A stretch of DNA of 64,000 nucleotides from Cryobacterium roopkundense. Its GTDB lineage: Bacteria; Actinomycetota; Actinomycetes; Actinomycetales; Microbacteriaceae. The notes beneath the pieces were generated by a model. It saw only the letters and a program-made list of their open reading frames with translations. It had not been told where the DNA came from and made no database searches. The stretch spans positions 3,410,001-3,474,000 of the forward strand of contig NZ_JACHBQ010000001.1 of NCBI RefSeq assembly GCF_014200405.1. Direction: 5' to 3'. The first letter of the stretch is position 1. Each line of letters opens with the position of its first letter. The position numbers were made by a program, and so were the translations under genes. Below, in pieces: positions 17,267 to 25,983 of the stretch.

Positions 17267-18586
17267 CTATTCCGAGGGCCAGCCTGACTCGATGCTGGTC
17301 AGGACCTCGTCGGTCGGCGTGCCATTGATCCAGGACACGATTCCCTTCCAGAAGGTTCCGGCGCCCACAGTTCCCGGCATCAGGTCAGAACCGTCGAAAC
17401 GGAACGTCGTGTCCGGGTCCTGCAAGATCTTGATCGATTCCTGAAGGATGGGGCTGGTCGCATTCTCCGGGTCAAGTCCGGTGTTTGCGCTCAGGACTCC
17501 ACCGAGGGCGACCCGGCTGTTGGCCCACTCCGGGCTCGAGAGGTACGCCTGCACCTTCTGGGTGTCGGCGTCATCGGAGAACGCTCCAACGAATTCGCCA
17601 CCACCGGTGACCGCCTGGCCGCCCTCTTCGACGGGAGGAGTGATGAAGGCCCATACGTCAGCGTCGGGGCCGACTTCGCCGCCGGCATCCGTGATGAAGC
17701 CGTCCAGGAACGAAGCCTGGTGATGCAGGGCGCAAGTTCCGTCGGCGATCGGAGTGGCAACGTCACCGAACGGGATGCTGTTGATCGACTTCACGTCACC
17801 GAAGGTGGCGTTGACATAGGCCGGGTTCAGGAGAATCTCGCCGACGGAGTCGAACGCCTCCTTGATCTGAGGATCGGTGAAGGGTATCTCGTTGGTGACC
17901 CACTGGTCGTAAACGTCGGGACCGGCCTGTCGAAGAACGAGGTCTTCGACCCAGTCCGTTCCCGGCCAGCCGGTGGCGTCACCCGAGGAGAAGCCCGCGC
18001 ACCACGGTGCCGTTCCGGTCTTCTCCTGAATGGTTTTCGTGACAGCGAGGAGCTCGTCCCAGGTCTTGGGGACCTCGACGCCCCACTCCGTGAACTTGGC
18101 CGGCGAGTACCAGATAAATCCCTTTACGCTGGCCATCAGGGGAGCCCCATAGAACGTGTCGTTGACCGTGCCGTAGGCCTTCCAGTCGGCGGACCAGTAC
18201 TCGTCGACATTGTCTTCGACAGCCTGCGGGGCCGGCTTGAGGAAGTCGCGGCTGGCCAGGTCGGCGAACAGGCCCGGCTGCGGGATGATCGCCAGATCGG
18301 GGGCGTTTCCGCCCTGGGCGCGAATGGCGATCTGGGCCTCGAACTCCTTTGAGGACTCCAGCTTGATCTCGATCCCGTTCTCGGCTGACCAGTCGGCCCA
18401 GGACTGTTCGAGCAGCTCGGCTTCGGTGCCGGAAATGCCGGTGTAGACACTCACCGATCCGTCGCCCTCAGCGCCGGCTTCGGCGTCAGCGCCACCGGGG
18501 CCGCCGGAGCAGCCGGCGAGAGTAATGCCAGCGATCGCCGCGATGGCGATCGGAGTGATGATACGACGGTGCAGGGAAGACCGCAT
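17267..18586 (-). CDS. Sugar-binding lipoprotein of CUT1 ABC transporter
   Basis: 439-aa extracytoplasmic solute-binding protein. The signal peptide MRSSLHRRI... ends in lipobox TLAGC with the lipidated Cys at residue 26. The mature part has the family layout: SVYTGISGTEAELLEQS, RAQGGNAPDLAIIPQPGLF and TWDELLAVTKTI. It resembles AglE-type alpha-glucoside-binding proteins, but specificity is not proven. It is the first gene of the operon. A promoter-like TTGCAT-17-TACTTT and a perfect LacI-type operator lie upstream, facing the divergent repressor gene. Confidence 0.88.
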   Translation of the reverse strand: MRSSLHRRIITPIAIAAIAGITLAGCSGGPGGADAEAGAEGDGSVSVYTGISGTEAELLEQSWADWSAENGIEIKLESSKEFEAQIAIRAQGGNAPDLAIIPQPGLFADLASRDFLKPAPQAVEDNVDEYWSADWKAYGTVNDTFYGAPLMASVKGFIWYSPAKFTEWGVEVPKTWDELLAVTKTIQEKTGTAPWCAGFSSGDATGWPGTDWVEDLVLRQAGPDVYDQWVTNEIPFTDPQIKEAFDSVGEILLNPAYVNATFGDVKSINSIPFGDVATPIADGTCALHHQASFLDGFITDAGGEVGPDADVWAFITPPVEEGGQAVTGGGEFVGAFSDDADTQKVQAYLSSPEWANSRVALGGVLSANTGLDPENATSPILQESIKILQDPDTTFRFDGSDLMPGTVGAGTFWKGIVSWINGTPTDEVLTSIESGWPSE

Positions 18587-18672
18587 CTTTTATCTCCTCA
18601 TTGAGTATTCGTGATCTGCAGTGACCGGCAGTAGTGACCTGCCATCAAGCGGTGGTACTGGGATGGAACTCG

Positions 18673-18684
18673 GGAACCGGTTCC
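18673..18684. promoter_or_regulatory. LacI-type operator at the sugar-transport operon
   Basis: Perfect 12-bp palindrome GGAACCGGTTCC, directly downstream of the promoter-like pair on the minus strand. The identical palindrome recurs at 18816-18827 before the divergent repressor gene. It has the central CG typical of LacI/GalR operators. Confidence 0.8.
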
Positions 18685-18691
18685 ACACCAT

Positions 18692-18720
18692 AAAGTACGG
18701 CACCCTTCCCGGGTATGCAA
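18692..18720 (-). promoter_or_regulatory. Promoter of the sugar-transport operon
   Basis: On the minus strand TTGCAT (18720-18715) and TACTTT (18697-18692) are separated by exactly 17 bases. The operator palindrome begins 7 bases after the -10 element, so a bound repressor would cover the transcription start. Confidence 0.6.
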
Positions 18721-18815
18721 GCCCGTTATGTTACAGAATGGCAACCATGACGGTGCGCGGGCAGCTGGCGATGATTTCTTGCGCCGACGCACATCCGTTG
18801 CATGCCGTGTCAAAT

Positions 18816-18827
18816 GGAACCGGTTCC
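18816..18827. promoter_or_regulatory. LacI-type operator before the divergent repressor
   Basis: Second copy of GGAACCGGTTCC, within the 14-bp palindrome TGGAACCGGTTCCA (18815-18828). It overlaps the likely -35 region of the repressor gene (a -10-like TATCCT is at 18847-18852), which implies autoregulation. Confidence 0.75.
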
Positions 18828-18883
18828 AGAAACTGAATTAAGTCGCTATCCTGTGCATGACGGATCCAAGGACGGAGGCTGGT

Positions 18884-19906
18884 GTGAGCACGATAGCGGA
18901 TGTTGCCCGCCTCGCCAGTGTTGCAAAGGCCACCGCCAGCAGGGCACTGAGCGGCCGGGGGTATGTCTCTGAGGAGACACGAACCCGCGTTGTCGCGGCG
19001 GCACGTACCATCGGCTACGTTGTCTCCCCTAATGCGGCCAGCCTGGTGACCGGACGCACCAAGAACATCGGCGTGATCATCCCGTACATCAGCCGCTGGT
19101 TTTTCGCGGAGGTGCTGGAGAGCGTCGAACAGGCACTGCTCGAGCAGGGGTACGACATGACGCTTTACAACCTGCCGGCGCCCTCGCCGGAACGCGTTCG
19201 GGTATTCGAGTATTTTCTCGCGCGCAAACGCTTCGACGGCGTGATTTCCGTGGGCGTCGAGCTGAGCGACGAAGAGGTCGACCACCTGCACCACATGCGG
19301 CGTCCACTCGTGGGCATCGGCGGTCCGATTCGCGGCGTGCACAGCATCGCCATCAACGACGTGGCGGCCGCCAGGCTCGCCACGGAGCACCTGCTCAGTC
19401 TGGGCCACACGGACATTCTCCACGTGGGCGGCAGCCAGGAGGAACAGATGGATTTCGACGTGCACAGTAAGCGCCTTGCCGGCTTCAACGCCGCCATGCT
19501 CGCCGCGGGGCACCCCCTCGCCGGCACCTTCTACGCCTGCGAACTCACAGTTCCCGGCGGCTACGAGATGGGGCGCAGCGTGCTCGGGGACCCCCGTCGC
19601 CGCCCCACCGCCATCTTCGCCGCGAGCGACGAGATCGCCATCGGGCTGATCGTGGCGGCGCGCGAACTCGGCATTCTCGTGCCGTCGGAGCTCTCGGTCA
19701 TCGGAATCGACGGGCACCCCTATGCCGAAATGTTCCGCCTCACCACCCTGGAACAGCACCCGCGAAACCAGGGACGACTCGCAGTCACGTCGCTTCTCGC
19801 TGACCTCGAGTCCCCGACTCCCGCACCCAGCGCGGAATCGACCGTGCTCCCCACCAACCTCGTGATGCGCTCCAGCACGAGCGCCCCACGCCCACCGCTC
19901 CCCTGA
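18884..19906 (+). CDS. LacI-family repressor of the sugar-transport operon
   Basis: LacI/GalR regulator, 340 aa from the GTG at 18884, which has GGAGG 5 bases upstream. An in-frame ATG at 18857 would add 9 residues and lacks a ribosome site, though a TATCCT just before it could give a leaderless message. The HTH is STIADVARLASVAKATASRA, the hinge includes SPNAASLVTGRT, and the effector domain has NIGVIIPYISRWFFAEVLE and SVIGIDGHPYAEMF. It is divergent from the transporter operon with identical palindromes on both sides, so it is almost certainly the local repressor. The inducer is unknown. Confidence 0.87.
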   Translation: MSTIADVARLASVAKATASRALSGRGYVSEETRTRVVAAARTIGYVVSPNAASLVTGRTKNIGVIIPYISRWFFAEVLESVEQALLEQGYDMTLYNLPAPSPERVRVFEYFLARKRFDGVISVGVELSDEEVDHLHHMRRPLVGIGGPIRGVHSIAINDVAAARLATEHLLSLGHTDILHVGGSQEEQMDFDVHSKRLAGFNAAMLAAGHPLAGTFYACELTVPGGYEMGRSVLGDPRRRPTAIFAASDEIAIGLIVAARELGILVPSELSVIGIDGHPYAEMFRLTTLEQHPRNQGRLAVTSLLADLESPTPAPSAESTVLPTNLVMRSSTSAPRPPLP

Positions 19907-19944
19907 TCCCCGGCGGATGCCGCGGCGAAGGCCGCGGAAACGAC

Positions 19945-19981
19945 GAACGGGCGCCATCTCCGGTGGAAATGACGCCCGTTC
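19945..19981. terminator. Bidirectional hairpin between lacI gene and rplL
   Basis: Arms GAACGGGCGCCAT and ATGACGCCCGTTC (19945-19957, 19969-19981) pair with one mismatch around an 11-base loop. It sits between the convergent ends of the repressor gene and rplL. There is no long T-run, so it is a probable rather than certain terminator. Confidence 0.6.
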
Positions 19982-20040
19982 TAGCTTGTCGAAAGACAGG
20001 CCGTAATTCTCGTGAAGCACGGCCCCGTGAGGGGCGCCGA

Positions 20041-20424
20041 CTACTTGAGGGTTACGGTTGCTCCTGCAGCTTCGAGGTCTGCCTTTGCCTTCTCGGCTGC
20101 ATCCTTGGCAACGCCCTCGAGGACGGCCTTCGGCGCGCCATCGACAACGGCCTTGGCCTCGCCGAGGCCCAGGCTGGTGAGCTCGCGCACAACCTTGATG
20201 ACCTGGATCTTCTTGTCGCCGACAGCGTCGAGGATGACGTCGAAAGCGGTCTGCTCTTCGACCTCTTCGACGGCTGCTGCGGGGCCGGCTGCGCCAGCTG
20301 CTGCAACGGGAGCTGCTGCGGTGACCTCGAAGGTCTCCTCGAACGCCTTGACGAACTCGGAGAGCTCGATGAGGGTGAGGCCCTTGAACTGCTCAAGCAG
20401 GTCTTCAGTGGAAAGCTTTGCCAT
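20041..20424 (-). CDS. rplL: 50S ribosomal protein L7/L12
   Basis: 127 aa. The N-terminal dimerisation domain ([30 protein letters not shown]) is followed by an Ala-rich hinge (about 35-58) and the factor-binding C-terminal domain ([35 protein letters not shown] in several segments). It forms the ribosomal stalk with L10 and recruits translational GTPases. It lies 69 bp after rplJ in the usual order, and AGGAG precedes the ATG. Confidence 0.98.
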   Translation of the reverse strand: MAKLSTEDLLEQFKGLTLIELSEFVKAFEETFEVTAAAPVAAAGAAGPAAAVEEVEEQTAFDVILDAVGDKKIQVIKVVRELTSLGLGEAKAVVDGAPKAVLEGVAKDAAEKAKADLEAAGATVTLK

Positions 20425-20493
20425 GATGTACTCCTTCTATTTCTTTAAAAAGTGTTGACTTGAAAATTGTCAACCGCAACTAGAGGCAGATGC

Positions 20494-21009
20494 CTAGTTC
20501 GCGGACTCCTGCTTCTCACGCAGCGCGTCGATGGTGCGAACAGCCTTCGACAGCGGTGCCTGGAAGAGATAAGCGGCTCCGAACAGCGATGCCTTGAAGG
20601 CGCCGGCCAGCTTGGCCAGCAGCACCTCGCGGGACTCGAGGTCGGCAAGCTTGCCAACCTCGGCTGCGGTGAGCGGGCTACCGTCAAAGTAGCCGCCCTT
20701 AACCACCAGGAGAGGGTTTGCCTTGGTAAAGGCACGCAGGGTCTTCGCGACGGCGACAGGGTCTCCGTGTACGAAGGCGATAGCAGACGGTCCGACAAGT
20801 TCCTCGTCAAACGAGGTGATGCCGGCGTTGTTGGCCGCAATCTTGGTGAGCGTGTTCTTTACCACGGCGTACGTGGCGTCCTCACTGATGGACTTACGCA
20901 GGCTCTTGAGCTGCGCAACAGTGAGACCGCGGTACTCGGTGAGCAGAACGGCGGTCGAGCTTTCGAATTTCTCCGTAAGCTCGGCGACCGTTGCTTCCTT
21001 GTTCGCCAT
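20494..21009 (-). CDS. rplJ: 50S ribosomal protein L10
   Basis: 171 aa from ATG 21007-21009, which is preceded by AGAGGAGCACC. Family features are [42 protein letters not shown], and a C-terminal helical L12-binding segment. It anchors L7/L12 dimers to 23S rRNA. Upstream in-frame codons lie in the leader and are not expected to be translated. A T-tailed hairpin 50-80 bases upstream suggests attenuation of the rplJL operon. Confidence 0.97.
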   Translation of the reverse strand: MANKEATVAELTEKFESSTAVLLTEYRGLTVAQLKSLRKSISEDATYAVVKNTLTKIAANNAGITSFDEELVGPSAIAFVHGDPVAVAKTLRAFTKANPLLVVKGGYFDGSPLTAAEVGKLADLESREVLLAKLAGAFKASLFGAAYLFQAPLSKAVRTIDALREKQESAN

Positions 21010-21110
21010 GGTGCTCCTCTTAGTATTCATGTGCCGGGTAGCCCCCGGTGCAGACATGAAAAAAGCTCCAGCGCAGGGCGCCGGAGCTGGGTCACAATCC
21101 ATAAGACTGA
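21010..21110 (-). ncRNA. rplJ (L10) leader with attenuator hairpin
   Basis: On the minus strand an 11-bp stem (21065-21075 with 21079-21089, one G-U pair) with loop CCT is followed by seven T residues (21065-21059). A second GC hairpin region lies between it and the rplJ ribosome site. No minus-strand gene lies upstream, so the terminator must act on the rplJL transcript itself. L10 leaders that bind the L10(L12)4 complex and control transcription are known in Gram-positives. The exact leader start is not determined. Confidence 0.75.
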
Positions 21111-21269
21111 AAACTGAACTTCGAACACCTGCGCGGGCCGTTCACGTGAATGAACCTTCGATCACCCCGAGCATTTCTGCGCAGAGCAACAACCGGCGGT
21201 CTGTGGCTACGAATCAGTCTATGTCACCGGAGCCCTCGAGCGCAAACCGGCAGCATCCGCTCGAACTAG

Positions 21270-21311
21270 TTGATAACTGTCCACTACGTGTATATAGTTG
21301 ATTTTTATCAA
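21270..21311 (+). promoter_or_regulatory. Promoter and MarR-type operator of the MFS-marR operon
   Basis: TTGATA (21270-21275) and TATAGT (21293-21298) are spaced by exactly 17 bases. An inverted repeat TTGAT-4-ATCAA (21298-21311) overlaps the predicted start point. AT-rich against its GC-rich surroundings, it is a good candidate for the binding site of the MarR protein encoded downstream. Confidence 0.7.
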
Positions 21312-21329
21312 TTACATCTTGGGAGATTC

Positions 21330-23090
21330 ATGTCACGCGCGTCACGCCGCACCCCAGCGAAACCTCGCCGGCCTATCTCGGCCGACGGCACCATGACCCA
21401 CAGGCAGGTGCTCGAAGCGCTCTCCGGCCTTCTGCTCGGCATGTTCGTGTCGATCCTCGCCGGCACCGTCGTGAGCACCTCGCTGCCCGTGATCATCGCC
21501 GACCTCGACGGCAGCCAGTCCTCTTATACGTGGGTGATCACCGCCACCCTGCTCGCCACCACGGTCTCGACTCCCATCTGGGGCAAGTTCGCCGACCTGT
21601 TCAACCGCAAACTGCTCATCCAGCTCTCTCTCGTGATCTTCGTGCTCGGTTCGGCCCTCGCCGGCTTCTCCCAGGACACCGGCACCCTTATCGGCTTCCG
21701 GGTACTGCAGGGCCTCGGCGCCGGCGGGCTCGCCGCACTCAGCCAGATCATCATGGCCGACATCATCAGCCCGAGGGACAGAGGCAAATACGCCGGGCTG
21801 TTCGGGGCCGTCATGGCCCTCGGCACGGTGGGCGGCCCACTGATCGGCGGGGTCATAACGGATGCCTTCGGCTGGCGCTGGAACTTCTTCATCGCCCTGC
21901 CCGTGGCCATCGTCGCAATCGCGCTATTGCAGCGCACGCTGCACCTGCCCGAGAGGGTGAAGCGGGTCGTGCGTATCGACTACCTCGGCGCCGTGCTCAT
22001 CGCCGGCGGGGTCTCCCTCCTGATGATCTGGGTGACACTCGCGGGATCCGACTTTGAGTGGGCATCCGTCACCTCGTTCGTGATGGTGGGCGGCGCCGTG
22101 CTGCTGCTGATCGCGGCCGTGATCGTGGAGGCCACGGTGAAGGAACCGATCATTCCCCTCACCATGTTCAGAAACCGCACGTTCAGCATCGCCACCGTGG
22201 CGAGCGTGTCGGTGGGCGTCTCACTGTTCGGCACGTCGCTCTTTCTCAGCCAGTACATGCAGCTCGCCCGCGGGGCCACGCCCACCGAGTCCGGCCTGCT
22301 GACCATCCCCATGATGGGCGGCTTCCTGGTGTCCTCGACCGCCTTCGGCATGCTGATCACCCGCACCGGCAAGTGGAAGGCCATCATGATCATCGGCAGC
22401 GTGCTCGTGATCGCCGGCCAGCTGCTGCTCGGCACCCTTACGTCGACCACCAACCTCGTGCTCGTGGGTGTGTTCATGTTCGTGCTCGGCGCCGGCCTCG
22501 GCTCCCTCATGCAAAACCTCGTGCTGGTGGTGCAGAACGCCATCGACGTGAAGAATCTCGGCGTGGCCACGAGCGGCATCACCTTCTTCCGCAGCCTCGG
22601 CGGCACGGTGGGAGTGTCTGTGCTTGGCTCTGTGCTCGGCACTGTCGTGGCCGATAGCATCCGTCGCGGAATCGGCACGCTCGAACCCGCCCAGCAGGCC
22701 GTTGCGAGCGCCACGCTCGGGTCGGGCACCATCCCGAGCATCGCCGAACTGCCGGGAGCCATCCGAGTGATCGTCGAGGCGGCCTACGGCTCCGGCGCCG
22801 GCACCGTGTTCCTGCTCGGTGCCCCGCTCGCCGTGATCACCCTCGTGATGGTGTGCCTCCTTCCCAACATTCCACTCGGCGGCAAGACCGCGATCGCGCG
22901 CGCGCACGCCGAGGGCGAGCAGCGCGCAGCGGATGCCCGCGCCCGGGCCCAGCGCGAGCTCGCCGACATGGAGGACAGCCTCATCGACGCGAGCTCGGCA
23001 TCCGCTGGGCTCTCACCCGTGGGACTGAACAATCCGACCGGGTCGATTCGCGTGGTCGACCCCTCCGAACGCCCTAGCCTGAAGGGGTGA
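21330..23090 (+). CDS. DHA2-family multidrug MFS transporter
   Basis: 586 aa from the ATG at 21330, preceded by GGGAG. It is an EmrB/QacA-type drug:H+ antiporter with about 14 transmembrane helices. Motif A is present as IWGKFADLFNRK, and motif C-like Gly-rich helices include LGTVGGPLIGGVITDAFGWRW. A charged cytoplasmic tail of about 75 residues follows the last helix. The downstream marR gene overlaps its stop by 4 bp (GTGA), so transporter and regulator form one operon. Substrates are unknown. Confidence 0.93.
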   Translation: MSRASRRTPAKPRRPISADGTMTHRQVLEALSGLLLGMFVSILAGTVVSTSLPVIIADLDGSQSSYTWVITATLLATTVSTPIWGKFADLFNRKLLIQLSLVIFVLGSALAGFSQDTGTLIGFRVLQGLGAGGLAALSQIIMADIISPRDRGKYAGLFGAVMALGTVGGPLIGGVITDAFGWRWNFFIALPVAIVAIALLQRTLHLPERVKRVVRIDYLGAVLIAGGVSLLMIWVTLAGSDFEWASVTSFVMVGGAVLLLIAAVIVEATVKEPIIPLTMFRNRTFSIATVASVSVGVSLFGTSLFLSQYMQLARGATPTESGLLTIPMMGGFLVSSTAFGMLITRTGKWKAIMIIGSVLVIAGQLLLGTLTSTTNLVLVGVFMFVLGAGLGSLMQNLVLVVQNAIDVKNLGVATSGITFFRSLGGTVGVSVLGSVLGTVVADSIRRGIGTLEPAQQAVASATLGSGTIPSIAELPGAIRVIVEAAYGSGAGTVFLLGAPLAVITLVMVCLLPNIPLGGKTAIARAHAEGEQRAADARARAQRELADMEDSLIDASSASAGLSPVGLNNPTGSIRVVDPSERPSLKG

Positions 23091-23539
23091 CCGTGCCTGC
23101 AGATGAGACCCCTGATACGTCGATCATGATCGCAGAAGTCATCGAGGAGATGAACGTGCTCGCCGGAAGCATTCGCGCGAGCCAGCGCGAGGCAGCGGCT
23201 CGCATCGATCCCACGTTGCAGGCCTTCGGGCTGCGCATACTGCGGCTTCTGGCCCGCAGCGGCCCGACCCATGCCGGAGCCGTCGCGAACCTGCTCGCAG
23301 TGGACAAGAGCGTCATCAGCCGGCACACCAAGCCGCTCTGCGAATTGGGGCTCGTGGAGACACAGCCCGACCCGAGCGACGGTCGGGCGCATTACCTGGC
23401 CATCACCCCGCTCGCCATTGCCAAACTCGAAGAACTCCGTGCGGGCGACACCGCGATCGTGCACCGGCGCCTCTCCAGCTGGTCTGTGTCTGACCTGCAC
23501 GAGCTCGCCCGCCTACTCGCCCAGCTCAACACCCCGTAG
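23087..23539 (+). CDS. MarR-family regulator
   Basis: 150-aa winged-helix regulator. The HTH segment is AVANLLAVDKSVISRHTKPL, with wing DPSDGRAHYLAIT. The GTG at 23087 overlaps the MFS stop; a GTG at 23093 is spaced better from the AAGGGG and may be the real start. It probably represses its own operon through the palindrome at the promoter near 21300, with release by the transported compounds. It ends 12 bp from the convergent histidine kinase gene. Confidence 0.88.
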   Translation: MTVPADETPDTSIMIAEVIEEMNVLAGSIRASQREAAARIDPTLQAFGLRILRLLARSGPTHAGAVANLLAVDKSVISRHTKPLCELGLVETQPDPSDGRAHYLAITPLAIAKLEELRAGDTAIVHRRLSSWSVSDLHELARLLAQLNTP

Positions 23540-23551
23540 CCGGTAACGAAG

Positions 23552-25057
23552 TCAGGCGAGGGGAAGGGACACTCGGAACTCGGTGCGGCCGGGAACGCTT
23601 GACGCTGTGACCTCGCCATGCAGGGCAGCAACGACCGCGTGCACGATCGCGAGGCCGAGACCGGTGCTGCCCGTTCCCCCGCCGGCGGAATCGCGATAGC
23701 GCGAAGTGTCGCCCCGGGCAAAGCGCTCGAACAGCCTGGCTTGCAGATCCACCGGAATGCCGGGTCCGTCGTCGCGCACCGTCACGATCGCGCGGTCATT
23801 CTCCGCGGCGAGCGCCACCGTCACGGTCGTGCCGGCCGGAGTGTGCACTCGGGCGTTGGCGAGCAGGTTGGCGAGCACCTGGTGCAGGCGGGCCGGGTCG
23901 CCGATGGCCTCGATCGGCTCTTCGGGCAGGTCAAGATCCCACACGTGGTCCCGGCCGGCAGCGTGCGCGTCGCTCACGGCGTCGATCAGCAGGGGGGTGA
24001 GATCAACCGGCTCAAGCTCGAGTTCCCGGCCTTCGTCGAGACGTGCCAGCAGCAGCAGGTCTTCCACGAGGCCGGTCATGCGAATGGATTCCGACTCGAT
24101 CCGGCCGAGAGCGTGAATCGTGTCGGCCGGCAGCTCCTGGCCGCTGCGCCGGGTGAGCTCGGAATACCCGCGAATCGAGGCGAGGGGGGTGCGTAGTTCG
24201 TGGCTGGCGTCCGACACGAACTGGCGCACCTTACGCTCGCTCGCCTGCCGGGTTTCGAGGGCCACATCCACGTGGTCAAGCATGCGGTTGAGTGCGAGAC
24301 CCACCCGGCCCACCTCGGTACGGGCATCGGTGTCTGCCTCGGGCACCCGGTCCACAAGCGACACCTCACCGCGGTCGAGAGGAAGGGCAGACACTCGGGA
24401 CGCGGTTTCGGTGACCCTCTGCAACGGCCGCAGGGCAATGCGCACGATCCAGGCGGCGAGCCCGGCCACGAGCAAGATGCCGGCGAGTGACACGAACGCG
24501 ATGATGGCGGCGAGCTGGGTGGCCGTGGCATCCACGCCGGACAGCGGCAGCCCCACGAGATAGAGCGTACCGGTGGGGCTGGTTTCAGCCACGACGCGGT
24601 ATTGCCCCAGAGTTCCTTCGAGGTCGACGGTCACCGGCGTCGACTGCTTGATCTTGTCGGCGAGCAGCTGCACCTGGTGTGCTTCGAGCGTGCGGATGGC
24701 GCCGCTCTCGTTATCGGTGTACCCCGTGGTGATCGTGGAACCGTCGAAGACCAGGGCGAGCAGGCCGGGGGGCTGCGCCGGGCCGCCGAGGATAGCATCC
24801 GCTGTCGGGGCGCCGAAGAACCCACCGCGGCTATCGTTGTCGCCGTCACCGCCGATAACAACCCCGGAGCGGCCGGCAGCGGATGTCAGCTGCGCGTCGA
24901 GCCGGTCAACGAGCGAGCTGCGCAAAATGGCCACGCTCACCGCACCGATCGCGATGCTGACGAGGGCGAGCAACCCCACGACGGTGAGCACGAGGCGCCG
25001 ACGCAGGGTCCACGGCGCGCGACGGCCGAGCTTCGGGGCGGCCGCCGGAACGCTCAT
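23552..25057 (-). CDS. Two-component sensor histidine kinase
   Basis: 501-aa membrane kinase. TM1 lies at about residues 20-45, an extracytoplasmic region at 46-180, and TM2 at about 183-207, followed by a HAMP domain. The HisKA H-box is FVSDASHELRTPLASIRGYS. The HATPase domain has the N-box LANLLANARVHTP, the G1 region VRDDGPGIP, GGTGSTGLGLAI and a final FRVSLPLA. It overlaps the upstream response-regulator gene by 4 bp (ATGA). The divergent ABC genes at 25984-28161 are a plausible target. Confidence 0.92.
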   Translation of the reverse strand: MSVPAAAPKLGRRAPWTLRRRLVLTVVGLLALVSIAIGAVSVAILRSSLVDRLDAQLTSAAGRSGVVIGGDGDNDSRGGFFGAPTADAILGGPAQPPGLLALVFDGSTITTGYTDNESGAIRTLEAHQVQLLADKIKQSTPVTVDLEGTLGQYRVVAETSPTGTLYLVGLPLSGVDATATQLAAIIAFVSLAGILLVAGLAAWIVRIALRPLQRVTETASRVSALPLDRGEVSLVDRVPEADTDARTEVGRVGLALNRMLDHVDVALETRQASERKVRQFVSDASHELRTPLASIRGYSELTRRSGQELPADTIHALGRIESESIRMTGLVEDLLLLARLDEGRELELEPVDLTPLLIDAVSDAHAAGRDHVWDLDLPEEPIEAIGDPARLHQVLANLLANARVHTPAGTTVTVALAAENDRAIVTVRDDGPGIPVDLQARLFERFARGDTSRYRDSAGGGTGSTGLGLAIVHAVVAALHGEVTASSVPGRTEFRVSLPLA

Positions 25058-25803
25058 TCCGCGATCTTCAGCATGTAGCCGGCGCCACGCACGGTGTGGA
25101 TCATGGGGTCGCGGCCAGCATCGATCTTCTTGCGGAGGTAGGAGATGTAGATCTCAACCACAGATGATTTTCCGCCGAAATCGTAGCTCCATACCCGGTC
25201 GAGAATCTGGGCCTTGCTCAACACCCGGCGGGGATTGCGCATAAGAAAGCGCAGCAGCTCAAATTCGGTGGCCGTGAGGTCAATGGAATCGCTGCCGCGG
25301 AACACCTCGTAGCTGTCTTCGTCGAGCATGAGGTCGCCGACCGTGATGCGGGGATCGCTCGACTCCGCCACGGCGAGCGTGGAGCGGCGGATCAGGCCGC
25401 GCAGGCGCGCAACCACCTCTTCGAGGCTGAACGGCTTGGTGACGTAATCGTCGCCGCCGGCAGTGAGGCCCGCGATGCGGTCGTCGAGGGAATCTTTCGC
25501 GGTGAGGAAGAGCACAGGGGTCTCATAGCCATCGGCGCGCACCCGCTGCAGCACCTGCAGGCCGTCGATATCGGGCAACATGATGTCGAGCACGATGGCA
25601 TCCGGGCGAAATTCCCGTGCGATCGTGAGCGCCTGCCTGCCCTCGCCCGCGGTGCGCACCTCCCAGCCTTCGTAGCGCAGCGCCATGGACAGCAGATCGG
25701 TGAGGGTGGGCTCGTCGTCTACGACGAGCACGCGGATGGCGCTGCCGTCAGCCTTGCGAAGGCGCGGGCCGTGCGTGGCGGGGCTGCTCGTGCGTGTGCT
25801 CAT
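25054..25803 (-). CDS. OmpR-family response regulator
   Basis: 249 aa from ATG 25801-25803 (AGGGAAC upstream). The receiver has the acidic pair in VVDDEP, the phosphoacceptor Asp in DAIVLDIMLPDIDG, LFLTAKD and the Lys in GGDDYVTKPFS. The C-terminal winged helix contains LTATEFELLRFLMRNPRRVL and VEIYISYLRKKID. A Ser/Thr/Arg-rich N-terminal stretch of about 22 residues precedes the receiver. It forms a cognate pair with the overlapping kinase gene, and it is divergent from an ABC efflux pair that it may regulate. Confidence 0.92.
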   Translation of the reverse strand: MSTRTSSPATHGPRLRKADGSAIRVLVVDDEPTLTDLLSMALRYEGWEVRTAGEGRQALTIAREFRPDAIVLDIMLPDIDGLQVLQRVRADGYETPVLFLTAKDSLDDRIAGLTAGGDDYVTKPFSLEEVVARLRGLIRRSTLAVAESSDPRITVGDLMLDEDSYEVFRGSDSIDLTATEFELLRFLMRNPRRVLSKAQILDRVWSYDFGGKSSVVEIYISYLRKKIDAGRDPMIHTVRGAGYMLKIAE

Positions 25804-25983
25804 GTTCCCTAGTATCACCAGTTTTCTATGAATCAGCCGTGCGTGACCCATTCGGAACCTGTGAGCGTAGCCGAGGCCGGTTTTCATAAGGTTCTCCTAT
25901 CTGCGCCATGTCTCCCCCAGAGGAGTGCTTCATAGGTTCATTCCCGGCGGCCTCGATCGGCGGTGCCCCGGAACTGGAGACAC

